A stretch of 10,435 bases of DNA from Betaproteobacteria bacterium. Lineage in GTDB: Bacteria > Pseudomonadota > Gammaproteobacteria > Burkholderiales > Rhodocyclaceae. Each line of letters opens with the position of its first letter. The stretch's first letter is position 1. Where the stretch lies: contig JAPTVL010000376.1 of assembly GCA_028065725.1 (NCBI GenBank), forward strand, positions 1-10,435, written 5' to 3'. Both the position numbers and the translations under genes were made by a program. Below the pieces are notes generated by a model that was not told the DNA's origin, made no database searches, and saw only the letters and a program-made list of their open reading frames with translations. Of the stretch, positions 1-7,299 are shown in pieces.

Positions 1-1
1 G

Positions 2-67
2 ACTGGAATGCGTGAGGGTTTGGCCGCCGTATACCAGGATTTTCTGTCCTCCGGCGTCAAGCCGTGA
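2..67 (+). CDS. 3' end of an upstream gene, possibly NAD-dependent sugar epimerase/dehydratase (partial)
   Basis: The frame open from base 2 encodes 21 residues ending in EGLAAVYQDFLSSGVKP and stops at TGA 65-67, three bases before the flippase ATG. The pattern 'EGL..vY..FL' resembles the C-terminal helix of short-chain dehydrogenase-type sugar-nucleotide epimerases (compare 'EGI..TYeWyl' endings), which would suit an exopolysaccharide operon. That match rests on very few residues and is inference. What is seen is only an open frame that stops in the position expected for an operon neighbour. It could equally be the tail of a glycosyltransferase or other polysaccharide gene. Confidence 0.45.
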   Translation, partial: TGMREGLAAVYQDFLSSGVKP

Positions 68-70
68 ACC

Positions 71-1399
71 ATGCGATATCCGTCGCGCGCGACAGAGCCG
101 GGCGGGCAGCCGGCAGCGAGAATTGACCGGCAAAGTCTGTCGGACTCGCTGCACTTCAACATGATTTCTTTGAGGCGACTCAACCCGCTCGCCGCCGTGG
201 CCGACCAGGCATGGCTGAGTCTGCTCAATTTTGCGATCTCGCTGGCGTTCATCTGGGGTGCCAGCAAAACCGAGTACGGTTATTACATCCTGCTGATGGC
301 GCCGTTACTTCTGGTCCAGAGCATTCAGAGCGCCATCGTCAATTCCCCGCTGGCTACATTTCTGCCTGCCGCAACGGAGGCTGAAAAACCCAATTTCCTC
401 ATCACCGCCGCATCCCTGCACATTTATCTGGCCCTCATGTGCGGGGTGCTGGGCGGGCTTGGACTCATGGTTTATGGACAAGTGGCCGAGTTGCACGTTG
501 AAAGCTTGCTGCTGGCCGGTTTTGTTCTTGCCATCGCTGGAACCATCGCACGTGAATCCCAGCGCTCTTTTGCCTACGTACAAGGTCAGGGCGTGCGCGC
601 GCTTGCGGGCGACCTGATCTATGGAATGGTGCTGCTGGCGGGAATCGCGCTGGCGCTTGCGGGCGATCAACTTTCGGCCGGCCTGGTTTTGCTGCTCACC
701 GGCATAGCAGGGTTGGTGCCTCTGTTCTCAAGGGTCACCGGATTTCATTGGCTGCAAACCCATGCCGAACCCATGCGGAAATTCTGGTCCTGCGGACGCT
801 GGGCGTTGCCATCCGTTGTCGTCACCTGGATCAGCCTGAGCTCTTACCCTTACTTTGCCGAGCACGCGCTGGGGCTTGCTGCGGTTGCCGACATCGGCGC
901 GGCGCGCCTGTTTCTGATGCCTGCCGGACTCATGATGACGGCATGGTCCAACTGGTATCGCCCCAGGATCAGTGGCTGGCTGGCCTCGGGCAATGTGGAC
1001 GCGGTGGCCGGGATCACGCGCAGGAGCCTGCTGGCCGGGTGGGTGCTGTTGGCAACGCTGGCCGTGCTGCTCGTGTTTGCGTATCCCCTTGTCGAGCCGT
1101 TGTTGGGCGAGCAGTACCTGGGGCTGCAGCCGCTGGTCTTGATGTGGCTGCTTTACTTTGCCATCAGCCTGGCACGAACGGTTTACATGGCCACGCTGAT
1201 GACCGACGCCCGGGGTTATAAGATTCTGCATCACATCACCTGGATAGCGCTCGCGCTATCCCTTCCCGGTTTCGTTCTGCTGTCTTATAACGGGGCCCTC
1301 TGGGTGGTGGGCGTGCTGTGTGCGGTTGAACTGATGCAAATGGTGTTCGTTATTGTCAAGGCAAGGCAATACTGGAAATGGCCAGAGGCGCAGATATGA
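71..1399 (+). CDS. Wzx-type oligosaccharide flippase (polysaccharide biosynthesis membrane protein)
   Basis: This 442-residue, very hydrophobic protein has roughly 10-12 predicted membrane segments, the usual size and layout of Wzx/MATE-like flippases. These proteins move undecaprenyl-PP-linked repeat units from the inner to the outer face of the cytoplasmic membrane. The first segment (about residues 45-65, FAISLAFIWGASKTEYGYY) resembles the flippase start 'fl..r.Lg...yG.y'. A basic loop and the stretch WSNWYRPRISGWLASG occur near residues 296-311. The first ATG lies 3 bases after the upstream stop, which favours tight coupling. However, residues 1-30 are polar and unlike the family, and a second ATG at 161 (412 residues) is plausible. 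Neither start has a clear Shine-Dalgarno sequence. The stop overlaps the next ATG (ATGA, 1396-1399). The class is well supported; the substrate is unknown. Confidence 0.8.
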   Translation: MRYPSRATEPGGQPAARIDRQSLSDSLHFNMISLRRLNPLAAVADQAWLSLLNFAISLAFIWGASKTEYGYYILLMAPLLLVQSIQSAIVNSPLATFLPAATEAEKPNFLITAASLHIYLALMCGVLGGLGLMVYGQVAELHVESLLLAGFVLAIAGTIARESQRSFAYVQGQGVRALAGDLIYGMVLLAGIALALAGDQLSAGLVLLLTGIAGLVPLFSRVTGFHWLQTHAEPMRKFWSCGRWALPSVVVTWISLSSYPYFAEHALGLAAVADIGAARLFLMPAGLMMTAWSNWYRPRISGWLASGNVDAVAGITRRSLLAGWVLLATLAVLLVFAYPLVEPLLGEQYLGLQPLVLMWLLYFAISLARTVYMATLMTDARGYKILHHITWIALALSLPGFVLLSYNGALWVVGVLCAVELMQMVFVIVKARQYWKWPEAQI

Positions 1400-2394
1400 A
1401 CACCGCCACATCCGACCAGAAATATCCCGTGGCGGATAGCCTGGCTATCGAGTCATCGCAGGCAGACTTCAGGTTATCTGTGACTGTAGCGATATGCACT
1501 TTTCGCCGCCCGGAAGGGCTGCAACGTGCATTGGATGGTTTATGGAAGCAGGTGGGGATTGCGTCGGCAGAAGTGGCGGTGCTGGTGGTCGACAATGACG
1601 CTTCAGGTTCCGCGCGAGCCGTTGTCGATCAAAATTCCGTCCCCCGGGGGTGGGTACTGCGTTACGTGATCGAACCTCATCCTGGTGTGTCACATGCGCG
1701 CAATCGCTGTCTGGCTGAATCGCGCACCGAATTGATCGCTTTCTTCGACGACGATGAGGTGCCGGAGCCCGACTGGCTGGCGGCATTGTTGGAAACACAG
1801 AGGGTTACCGGAGCCGATGCGGTGTTCGGGCCGGTGATTTCGCGCTTCGAGAGCAGGCCGCCGTCCTGGATGGCGGGTTGCACGGCGCATAAAAGACCCC
1901 GGCATCCGACAGGCAGCGTGGTGGACTGGAAGAAGTCTCGCACTGGAAACGTGTTGTTAGGCCCCAGGCTGATTGCTCTTGCCGGCGGAGGATTCGACGT
2001 CAGATTTGCAACTTCGGGGGGTGAAGATGCATTGTTTTTCGCCCGGGCTGAACGCGCGGGAGCCCACTTGGTATGGTGCGATGAGGCAGTCGTTGTGGAG
2101 GATGTGCCTGCCACGCGCATGCGCTTGTCTTGGGTTCTGGAGCGTTCATTCAAGGGTGGGCAGACCTGGGTGCGCATCCGGGCCGAATTCAGCCGGGGAA
2201 TATGGCTGCCCATGGCCTTGCGCGGCGCCGCGTCCGTAGTGGTTGCGGGTATTGCGCTGTTACCGGCGCTCCTGGTCTCACGCGGGGCTGCCGTCCGGCA
2301 GGCGCAGCGGGTGGCGGGCGGGTTGGGAAAAATGACCGCATGGTGGGCGGCGGGTTCGGGGCGTGGCGTGCGCTCTGGCCACTATGTCGGATGA
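1396..2394 (+). CDS. Family 2 (GT-A fold) glycosyltransferase with C-terminal membrane segment
   Basis: A 332-residue inverting glycosyltransferase expected to add one sugar to the lipid-linked repeat unit at the cytoplasmic face of the inner membrane. GT2 signatures are visible: the N-terminal strand VAICTFRRP (31-39), the nucleotide-binding strand VLVVDND (62-68), HPGVSHARNR (95-104), the metal-binding acidic cluster FFDDDE (116-121), and GGED (208-211) as the likely catalytic-base region. After this, residues about 271-294 form one hydrophobic segment (LPMALRGAASVVVAG and onward) that probably anchors the protein, followed by a basic tail. The ATG at 1396 is chosen because AGAGG at 1383-1387 sits 8 bases upstream and because it forms an ATGA overlap with the flippase stop, implying translational coupling. 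An in-frame ATG at 1378 lacks such a site. The donor sugar cannot be told from the sequence. Confidence 0.88.
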   Translation: MNTATSDQKYPVADSLAIESSQADFRLSVTVAICTFRRPEGLQRALDGLWKQVGIASAEVAVLVVDNDASGSARAVVDQNSVPRGWVLRYVIEPHPGVSHARNRCLAESRTELIAFFDDDEVPEPDWLAALLETQRVTGADAVFGPVISRFESRPPSWMAGCTAHKRPRHPTGSVVDWKKSRTGNVLLGPRLIALAGGGFDVRFATSGGEDALFFARAERAGAHLVWCDEAVVVEDVPATRMRLSWVLERSFKGGQTWVRIRAEFSRGIWLPMALRGAASVVVAGIALLPALLVSRGAAVRQAQRVAGGLGKMTAWWAAGSGRGVRSGHYVG

Positions 2395-2468
2395 GGCGGC
2401 GCATGCCTGCGTTCACAGTCGACCGGCACTGCGAAGTCTGGGCGCGGGGGATGGCGTGAACGTTTCAG

Positions 2469-2488
2469 GTTGCATTGTCGAATGCAAC
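2469..2488 (+). promoter_or_regulatory. Perfect 8-bp hairpin in the wzy leader
   Basis: GTTGCATT (2469-2476) and AATGCAAC (2481-2488) are exact reverse complements around the 4-base loop GTCG. It sits 22 bases before the preferred wzy ATG at 2511 and includes an alternative TTG start at 2475. Only TTT follows after one G (2490-2492), so it is a poor intrinsic terminator. It could tune wzy translation, protect an mRNA end after processing, or attenuate the downstream half of the operon. The structure is seen; its function is not known. Confidence 0.4.
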
Positions 2489-2510
2489 GTTTATCAATGA
2501 TGGGCCGGTG

Positions 2511-3659
2511 ATGAATAGCATTGAGCACGTGGCAAGTTACAAGAAACCCGTTTCATTCGGCGAGCTTCGCCTCGATGAAATGTTTGGCTATGTCGTGTTT
2601 GCGGCAATGGTTGCCAGCGTGGCGATTCCGCCGCTTCGCTATCTCAATTATCTGCTGCCCTTGATCGGCTTGCTGGTCGTCCTGGCGAACCGCGTCATGC
2701 ACGTGCCCGATCTGGCGCGCCCCTATCTGGTAATTGTTGTGGCGAGCATCGTGCTTGCGCCTTTCGCGAACGGCGAGGGGGTCAAGGACATTTATCTGAT
2801 TCTGACCGGTTTGTCCGTGGCATTGGTGGGCTTCAGACAGCTATGGCCATGGCGGACGATTCTGATCGCAGTGCTGCTAGGATTGTCGGCGAACTTTGCC
2901 CTGGTGGGCGCATTCAACGGGTGGAATGCCGTTCTGTCGCATTTCACGTTTGACGTGGCCACATCGCGGTCCACACTCGAATCCGGATTTTCCTATGTTT
3001 TCGGATTGCTGGCTGTTTGGGCGGCTTTCACACGTCGTTGGCGCAGTTTTGCCGTGGCTCTGGTGTTTGCCCTTTTGACCCTAAAGCGCATCGTGATGCT
3101 GGGTATCCTGATTTGCCTCATCGTTCAGTTCATGCCCAGAACGGTGATGCTCAGGCTTTTAAAGCCGGTCCCGATGATGATGGCGAATGCTCTCTTTCTG
3201 TTTTTGATCCTGTCATACGGTTCAGGTAGCTTCGACGCCATCATTCGTGAGTTGACAGCCCAAAGCGCCAACCAGTTCGGTATGGGTCGACAGGTGCTTT
3301 ACAGCTATGTCGTGTCGGATTTTTTTCGGGAGCCTTGGAGGTTCCTATTCATGGGAATGGGTCCAGGGGAGGCCTACGACGTGCTGAAAGGAAGCATGAG
3401 TTGGGTGCGCAAGGAGAATCTCCATGGAGATACGCTCAAGATTCTGTATGAATATGGCGGGCTGGTATTGGGAGTGTTTATCTGGGCGCTTTATTCATCC
3501 CGTCGGCCGGGCGTTCTTCTGATTGCGCTTTACACGAATATTCTGCTGCTGACTGACAATACCCTGATCTATCCCTTTTACATTTACTTCGCCACCTTGG
3601 TGGCCGCATGTATTGCGGCTCATGACGATGCCGCTGAAAAAATCAAACCCGCAAGCTAA
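2511..3659 (+). CDS. Wzy-like polysaccharide polymerase (O-antigen ligase/polymerase family)
   Basis: A 382-residue polytopic membrane protein with about ten hydrophobic segments. In the distal third it has a loop followed by NLHGDTLKILYEYGGLVLG (about residues 303-321). This matches the Wzy_C/WaaL-type pattern 'H(N/G)xxLxxxxexGxxG', in which the His (H305) is characteristic. Members of this family join lipid-linked repeat units, or ligate chains, on the periplasmic face. Position between flippase and hydrolase in an exopolysaccharide operon favours polymerase over ligase. Sequence identity between Wzy proteins is notoriously low, so the call rests on topology, this motif and context. The ATG at 2511 follows GGGCCGG weakly; an in-frame TTG at 2475 would add 12 residues. 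The gene is separated from the GT2 gene by 116 bases, the largest gap in the operon, and its end overlaps the next gene. Confidence 0.72.
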   Translation: MNSIEHVASYKKPVSFGELRLDEMFGYVVFAAMVASVAIPPLRYLNYLLPLIGLLVVLANRVMHVPDLARPYLVIVVASIVLAPFANGEGVKDIYLILTGLSVALVGFRQLWPWRTILIAVLLGLSANFALVGAFNGWNAVLSHFTFDVATSRSTLESGFSYVFGLLAVWAAFTRRWRSFAVALVFALLTLKRIVMLGILICLIVQFMPRTVMLRLLKPVPMMMANALFLFLILSYGSGSFDAIIRELTAQSANQFGMGRQVLYSYVVSDFFREPWRFLFMGMGPGEAYDVLKGSMSWVRKENLHGDTLKILYEYGGLVLGVFIWALYSSRRPGVLLIALYTNILLLTDNTLIYPFYIYFATLVAACIAAHDDAAEKIKPAS

Positions 3660-4947
3660 ACCGGCCGCTTTCAACCTATGTGTCGGCCTGCTTATGCTTG
3701 CAGGGGTATCCGCATGTGACGCGACCCAAACAGAGGAGCTTATCCCGCCGAATAAGCCCGTACCACTTTCCTACTTTGGAATTCATAACCATCGTTTTCA
3801 CGATCCGACGATGAGACCGACCATAGACTTTGGGACATGGCGATTGTGGGATGCGGGGGTGGCTTGGAGTCAACTTCAGCCGAAGAAAAACGAGTGGAGG
3901 TTTGGCAGGCTCGATTTTGCCTTGAATGTGGCCAGCACAAGCGGCCTTGAGGTTCTGATGACGTTTGGCCGCACGCCTGCCTGGGCATCTGCAAGGCCCG
4001 TCGACCGTTCCTTTTATGGCTTGGGCGAGGCGGCGCCGCCGCGGGACATGGCCGATTTCGCGAATTTTGTTCGCCAGGTTGCGACCCGCTATGCGGGCAG
4101 GATCAAGCTATACGAGGTGTGGAACGAGCCCGCATCGGGTGGCATGTTTTCCGGCACGGTCGAACAGATGGTCGAGATGACAAAAATCGTCGACGAGGAG
4201 GTGGCGCGCGTCGATCCGGGCGCGCGCATAGTTTGCCCTTCCCCGGCGAAACACGAAAACCTGGGTTGGTTCAGGCGCTTTGTCTCGGCTGGCGGCGCGA
4301 ACTATTGCGACATCATCGGCTATCACTTTTATACCGATAGCGAGCAACCTGAAGATAAATTGAAACTTATCAGGGAAGTGACCGGCATTCTCGAAGAAAA
4401 CAAACTCTCATCGAAACCCCTGTGGGATACCGAGTCTGGTCACGCCATTGGTGTGGCCAAATACGCGGACTCGACCGCGGCCAGTGCCTCGGGGCATATA
4501 GCACGCTGGTTGATTCTCGAGTGGGCAAGCGGTGTGGAGCGTTTCTATTGGTATTCCTGGGATCACGACCGATTGGGCTTTAAACATCCTAATGGTGTTG
4601 CCAGGGATAAGGCGATATTGGCATACAAGCGAGTTCAACAATGGATGCTCGGCTCAACATTCAAATCATGCAGTAAGTCAGGCTCATTGTGGAATTGCGA
4701 GATTCTTCTCGGCGACGGGAATGTGGCGAACATAGTATGGACATCGGACAATACTGAGGCCGTTGTTGAAATGGACTTGGGTGCTTGGGTTGAAGATATT
4801 TATGGTTATGAGGGGAAGCCCGAAGTGAGTCGCTTGATGATCGGGGGAGATCCTGTCCTGATCGTTGCAGCCAATAAAACATTGAAACATGGCCTGAGCA
4901 AATGCGATATAGATGCATGTTTTTTAAATCGTATTCCGCGTGCCTGA
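3628..4947 (+). CDS. PslG-like glycoside hydrolase lipoprotein (clan GH-A, GH39-type)
   Basis: A 439-residue exported hydrolase. Residues 1-30 are a lipoprotein signal: lysines near the start, the hydrophobic stretch LCVGLLMLAGVSAC, and the lipobox VSAC with Cys30 as the lipidation site. Asp31 at +2 is, in enterobacteria, the signal for inner-membrane retention. The rest is a clan GH-A TIM barrel: YEVWNEP supplies the acid/base Glu167 and WDTESGH the nucleophile Glu269. The spacing is close to that of PslG, the GH39 endoglycosidase of the Pseudomonas Psl operon. Four C-terminal cysteines (348/357 and 426/431) could form two disulfides. Inference: it cleaves polymer made by this operon, either to clear misplaced chains or to control length. 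TTG 3613 and ATG 3622 are alternative starts; 3628 has GCGG at the best spacing. The start overlaps the wzy 3' end by 32 bases. Substrate is unknown. Confidence 0.82.
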   Translation: MPLKKSNPQAKPAAFNLCVGLLMLAGVSACDATQTEELIPPNKPVPLSYFGIHNHRFHDPTMRPTIDFGTWRLWDAGVAWSQLQPKKNEWRFGRLDFALNVASTSGLEVLMTFGRTPAWASARPVDRSFYGLGEAAPPRDMADFANFVRQVATRYAGRIKLYEVWNEPASGGMFSGTVEQMVEMTKIVDEEVARVDPGARIVCPSPAKHENLGWFRRFVSAGGANYCDIIGYHFYTDSEQPEDKLKLIREVTGILEENKLSSKPLWDTESGHAIGVAKYADSTAASASGHIARWLILEWASGVERFYWYSWDHDRLGFKHPNGVARDKAILAYKRVQQWMLGSTFKSCSKSGSLWNCEILLGDGNVANIVWTSDNTEAVVEMDLGAWVEDIYGYEGKPEVSRLMIGGDPVLIVAANKTLKHGLSKCDIDACFLNRIPRA

Positions 4948-4963
4948 CTTGGTTGAGCATCGG

Positions 4964-6130
4964 ATGCTTTCGCTAGATATGAGTCGCCAAGTAAAGCGTG
5001 TTGCAATCGTTCAGCGCCGACTGACTCACTACCGGGAACCACTTTTTGAGGGCTTGCGTGGATTTCTGATAAGGCATGGTGTGAAGTTGGAACTCCTTGT
5101 TGGGCATGGCACGCCGGCCGAAGAAAAAAAACATGACGCCGGTGAATTGCCTTGGGCCAAGACGATCCCGACGCATTATCTGGGGGGAGGGCGGCTCTGC
5201 TTGCAGCCGTTGCGGTCGCATCTTGATGGTGTCGATCTTTTGATTGTTACCCAGGAAAACAAGCTGATCCAGAATCACGTGTTGTTGCTGGCACCGCGTC
5301 GTTTCAAGCTGGCCTTTTGGGGGCATGGTGCCAATCTGCAAAGCGACAATCCCAACGGGCTCAGGGAGCGGTACAAACGATGGACGACCAATCGGGTGGA
5401 CTGGTGGTTTGCCTATACGCAGATGAGCGCCGATCTGGTGAGCACAGCAGGGTTTCCGGATAACCGAATCACGGTGCTGAACAACGCAGTGGATACATCC
5501 GAACTGCAACGGCAGCGGCAATCGGTTACGCCGGAAGAAACGCATGCCTTGCGCGAGTCGCTGGATTTCGGGACGGGGCCGGTGGGTGTGTACGTGGGTT
5601 CGCTCTACGCCGACAAGCGGCTGGATTTTCTGTTTGAAGCTGCGGAGGCAATCCGGCATGAAGTGCCCGATTTCCATGTGTTGATCCTGGGTGAGGGGCC
5701 GGAACGCGACAAAGTGCAGGCCTGGTGCGATGCGCATCCATGGGCGCGCTGGGTGGGCGCTCGCTTTGGCAGGGAGAAAGTGGCTTATGTTTCGACGGCA
5801 CAGGTAATGCTGAATCCTGGGCTGGTGGGGCTCGGCATACTGGATGCGTTTGTGTGCGGTGTGCCCATGCTGTCCACGGACTGCGGGATACACAGCCCTG
5901 AAATCGCCTACCTCGAAAATGGCGTCAACGGTGTAATGACGGCGGATGACCTGAGTGCGTATGTTTGGGCCAGCGTGAACCTATTGCGTGACACGCAAGC
6001 CTTGGGTGCTCTGCGCACCGGGTGTGTCGCCAGCGCACAGGAATACACGGTGGAAAACATGGCGCGTCGGTTTGCCGATGGGGTAATGGGCTGTCTGGAG
6101 GCCCCGCGCTACGAAAGGCGGGCTTGCTGA
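4964..6130 (+). CDS. GT4-type glycosyltransferase (GT-B fold) with non-canonical EX7E motif
   Basis: About 388 residues with the two-domain GT-B layout. The N-terminal acceptor domain begins RVAIVQRRLTHYREPLFEGL. The C-terminal Glycos_transf_1 domain shows GVYVGSLYADKRLD, then VLILGEGPERDKVQ, then NPGLVGLGILDAFVCGVPML and HSPEIAYLENGVNG. It likely adds a sugar from a nucleotide donor to the growing repeat unit at the cytoplasmic membrane face. The usual EX7E pair is replaced: the first Glu aligns with Gly286 and the second with Asp294. Since 'PGLVGL.ILDaF' with 'HSPE' looks like a coherent subfamily signature, I take this as divergence rather than decay. ATG 4964 is chosen; GTG 4940 (overlapping the hydrolase stop) and ATG 4979 are also possible, and no start has a strong Shine-Dalgarno sequence. 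The TGA at 6128-6130 overlaps the next ATG by one base. Confidence 0.83.
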   Translation: MLSLDMSRQVKRVAIVQRRLTHYREPLFEGLRGFLIRHGVKLELLVGHGTPAEEKKHDAGELPWAKTIPTHYLGGGRLCLQPLRSHLDGVDLLIVTQENKLIQNHVLLLAPRRFKLAFWGHGANLQSDNPNGLRERYKRWTTNRVDWWFAYTQMSADLVSTAGFPDNRITVLNNAVDTSELQRQRQSVTPEETHALRESLDFGTGPVGVYVGSLYADKRLDFLFEAAEAIRHEVPDFHVLILGEGPERDKVQAWCDAHPWARWVGARFGREKVAYVSTAQVMLNPGLVGLGILDAFVCGVPMLSTDCGIHSPEIAYLENGVNGVMTADDLSAYVWASVNLLRDTQALGALRTGCVASAQEYTVENMARRFADGVMGCLEAPRYERRAC

Positions 6131-7299
6131 TGGCTTGCCGGGTGCTGGTTGTCCACAACGCCTACCAACATCGTGGCGGGGAAGATGCGGTGGTCGAATC
6201 CGAGATCGAACTACTTCGGTCGCATGGTCATGCTGTGGAAACTTATTTTCGCAGCAATGATGACGTGGGTGGCATGTCATCGCTGGATATGGCGCGACAC
6301 ACGCTGTGGTCGCCCCGCACGCAGCACGATCTGGCGGAATTGATTCGCCGTTTTAAACCCGATGTGATTCACGCCCACAACACGTTTCCGCTGATTTCCC
6401 CCTCGCTCTATTGGGCGGCGGAACGCGCCGGCGTGCCGGTGGTGCAGACGCTGCACAATTTTCGATTGATGTGCCTGAACGCACTTTTTTTGATCGAGGG
6501 AAAGGTGTGCGAGGACTGCATGGGGCATCTGCCCTGGCGTGGGGTGGCGCGGGCGTGCTACCGCGGGTCGCGCGCGGCGTCGGCGGCGATGGCGGGGATG
6601 CTGATGCTGCATCACGGGCTGGGGACGTATCGCAACAAGGTGGCGCGCTATATCGCGCTGAACGGGTTTTGCCGGGACAAGTTCATCGAGGGCGGCCTGC
6701 CTGCCGGGCGCGTGGTGGTGAAGCCGAATTTTGTGGACTTTACCGCACCGGAACCTGTGCCGCGTTCGGGCTTGCTGTTTGTGGGACGCTTGTCGGTTGA
6801 AAAAGGCGTGGTCACGCTGGCTGCAGCAATGGTGCGGTTGCCCGATGCGCAGTTGCGGGTGGCGGGCGACGGTCCCGAAGCGGGATTGTTGGATGGCGTG
6901 GCCGGTGTTTCCCGCCTGGGCAGCCTTCCGGGCGAGGCAGTGCGCCAGGAAATGGTCCGTGCGATGGCACTCGTGGTGCCGAGCATTTGCTATGAAAACT
7001 TTCCGCGCACGATTGCGGAGGCGTTTGCCAGCGGCCTGCCGGTGATTGCTAGCCGTATCGGCGCGCTGGCAGACATCGTGTGCGATGGCGAAACCGGCCT
7101 GCTGTTCGAGCCGGGCAATCCGCAAGACCTGGCCGACAAGCTGGCATGGGCGCTGGCGCACCCCGAACAGATGGCGGCGATGGGACGCAACGCGCGCGCG
7201 CAGTACGAGGCCGAGTTTTCGGCGGGGGTGAATTACCGGCGCTTGATGGAGATTTACGACGGGGTGCTGGCCGGGCAGCGGGAGATAAACAATGAATAG
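6130..7299 (+). CDS. GT4 family glycosyltransferase (GT-B fold, retaining)
   Basis: A 389-residue glycosyltransferase. It starts with RVLVVHNAYQHRGGEDAVV (residues 4-22), the beta-strand and Gly-rich loop typical of GT4 N-terminal domains. PDVIHAHNTFPLISPSL and VVQTLHNFRLMC follow. A Cys-containing insert, GKVCEDCMG, then ACYRGS, is shared by a recognisable GT4 subgroup. The C-terminal domain has GLLFVGRLSVEKGV, LRVAGDGPE and CYENFPRTIAEAFASGLPVI, with an intact EX7E pair at Glu289 and Glu297. It is predicted to transfer a sugar to the repeat unit at the inner-membrane face. The ATG overlaps the stop of the previous gene (TGATG), with AAAGG 11 bases upstream. The last 8 bases overlap wecG, so the three distal genes look translationally coupled. 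The donor cannot be assigned. Confidence 0.88.
   Translation: MACRVLVVHNAYQHRGGEDAVVESEIELLRSHGHAVETYFRSNDDVGGMSSLDMARHTLWSPRTQHDLAELIRRFKPDVIHAHNTFPLISPSLYWAAERAGVPVVQTLHNFRLMCLNALFLIEGKVCEDCMGHLPWRGVARACYRGSRAASAAMAGMLMLHHGLGTYRNKVARYIALNGFCRDKFIEGGLPAGRVVVKPNFVDFTAPEPVPRSGLLFVGRLSVEKGVVTLAAAMVRLPDAQLRVAGDGPEAGLLDGVAGVSRLGSLPGEAVRQEMVRAMALVVPSICYENFPRTIAEAFASGLPVIASRIGALADIVCDGETGLLFEPGNPQDLADKLAWALAHPEQMAAMGRNARAQYEAEFSAGVNYRRLMEIYDGVLAGQREINNE

Noticed and set aside
2391..2459. 22-codon peptide starting in an ATGA overlap with the GT2 stop.
   Set aside because: It has no recognisable features (no membrane segment or motif) and no Shine-Dalgarno sequence. An ATGA at a stop is expected often by chance.
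4973..5893. 306-codon - strand open frame opposite the GT4 gene.
   Set aside because: Its composition (His, Pro, Gln, Arg) is typical of an antisense shadow; the + strand carries clear glycosyltransferase motifs.
6277..7161. 294-codon - strand open frame opposite the second GT4 gene.
   Set aside because: Antisense shadow, Arg/His/Gln-rich, no domain; the + strand has an intact EX7E enzyme.
7189..7201. Alternating CG run (AACGCGCGCGCGC).
   Set aside because: It lies inside GT4 codons for Asn-Ala-Arg-Ala and is explained by GC-rich codon choice; no sign of a separate element.
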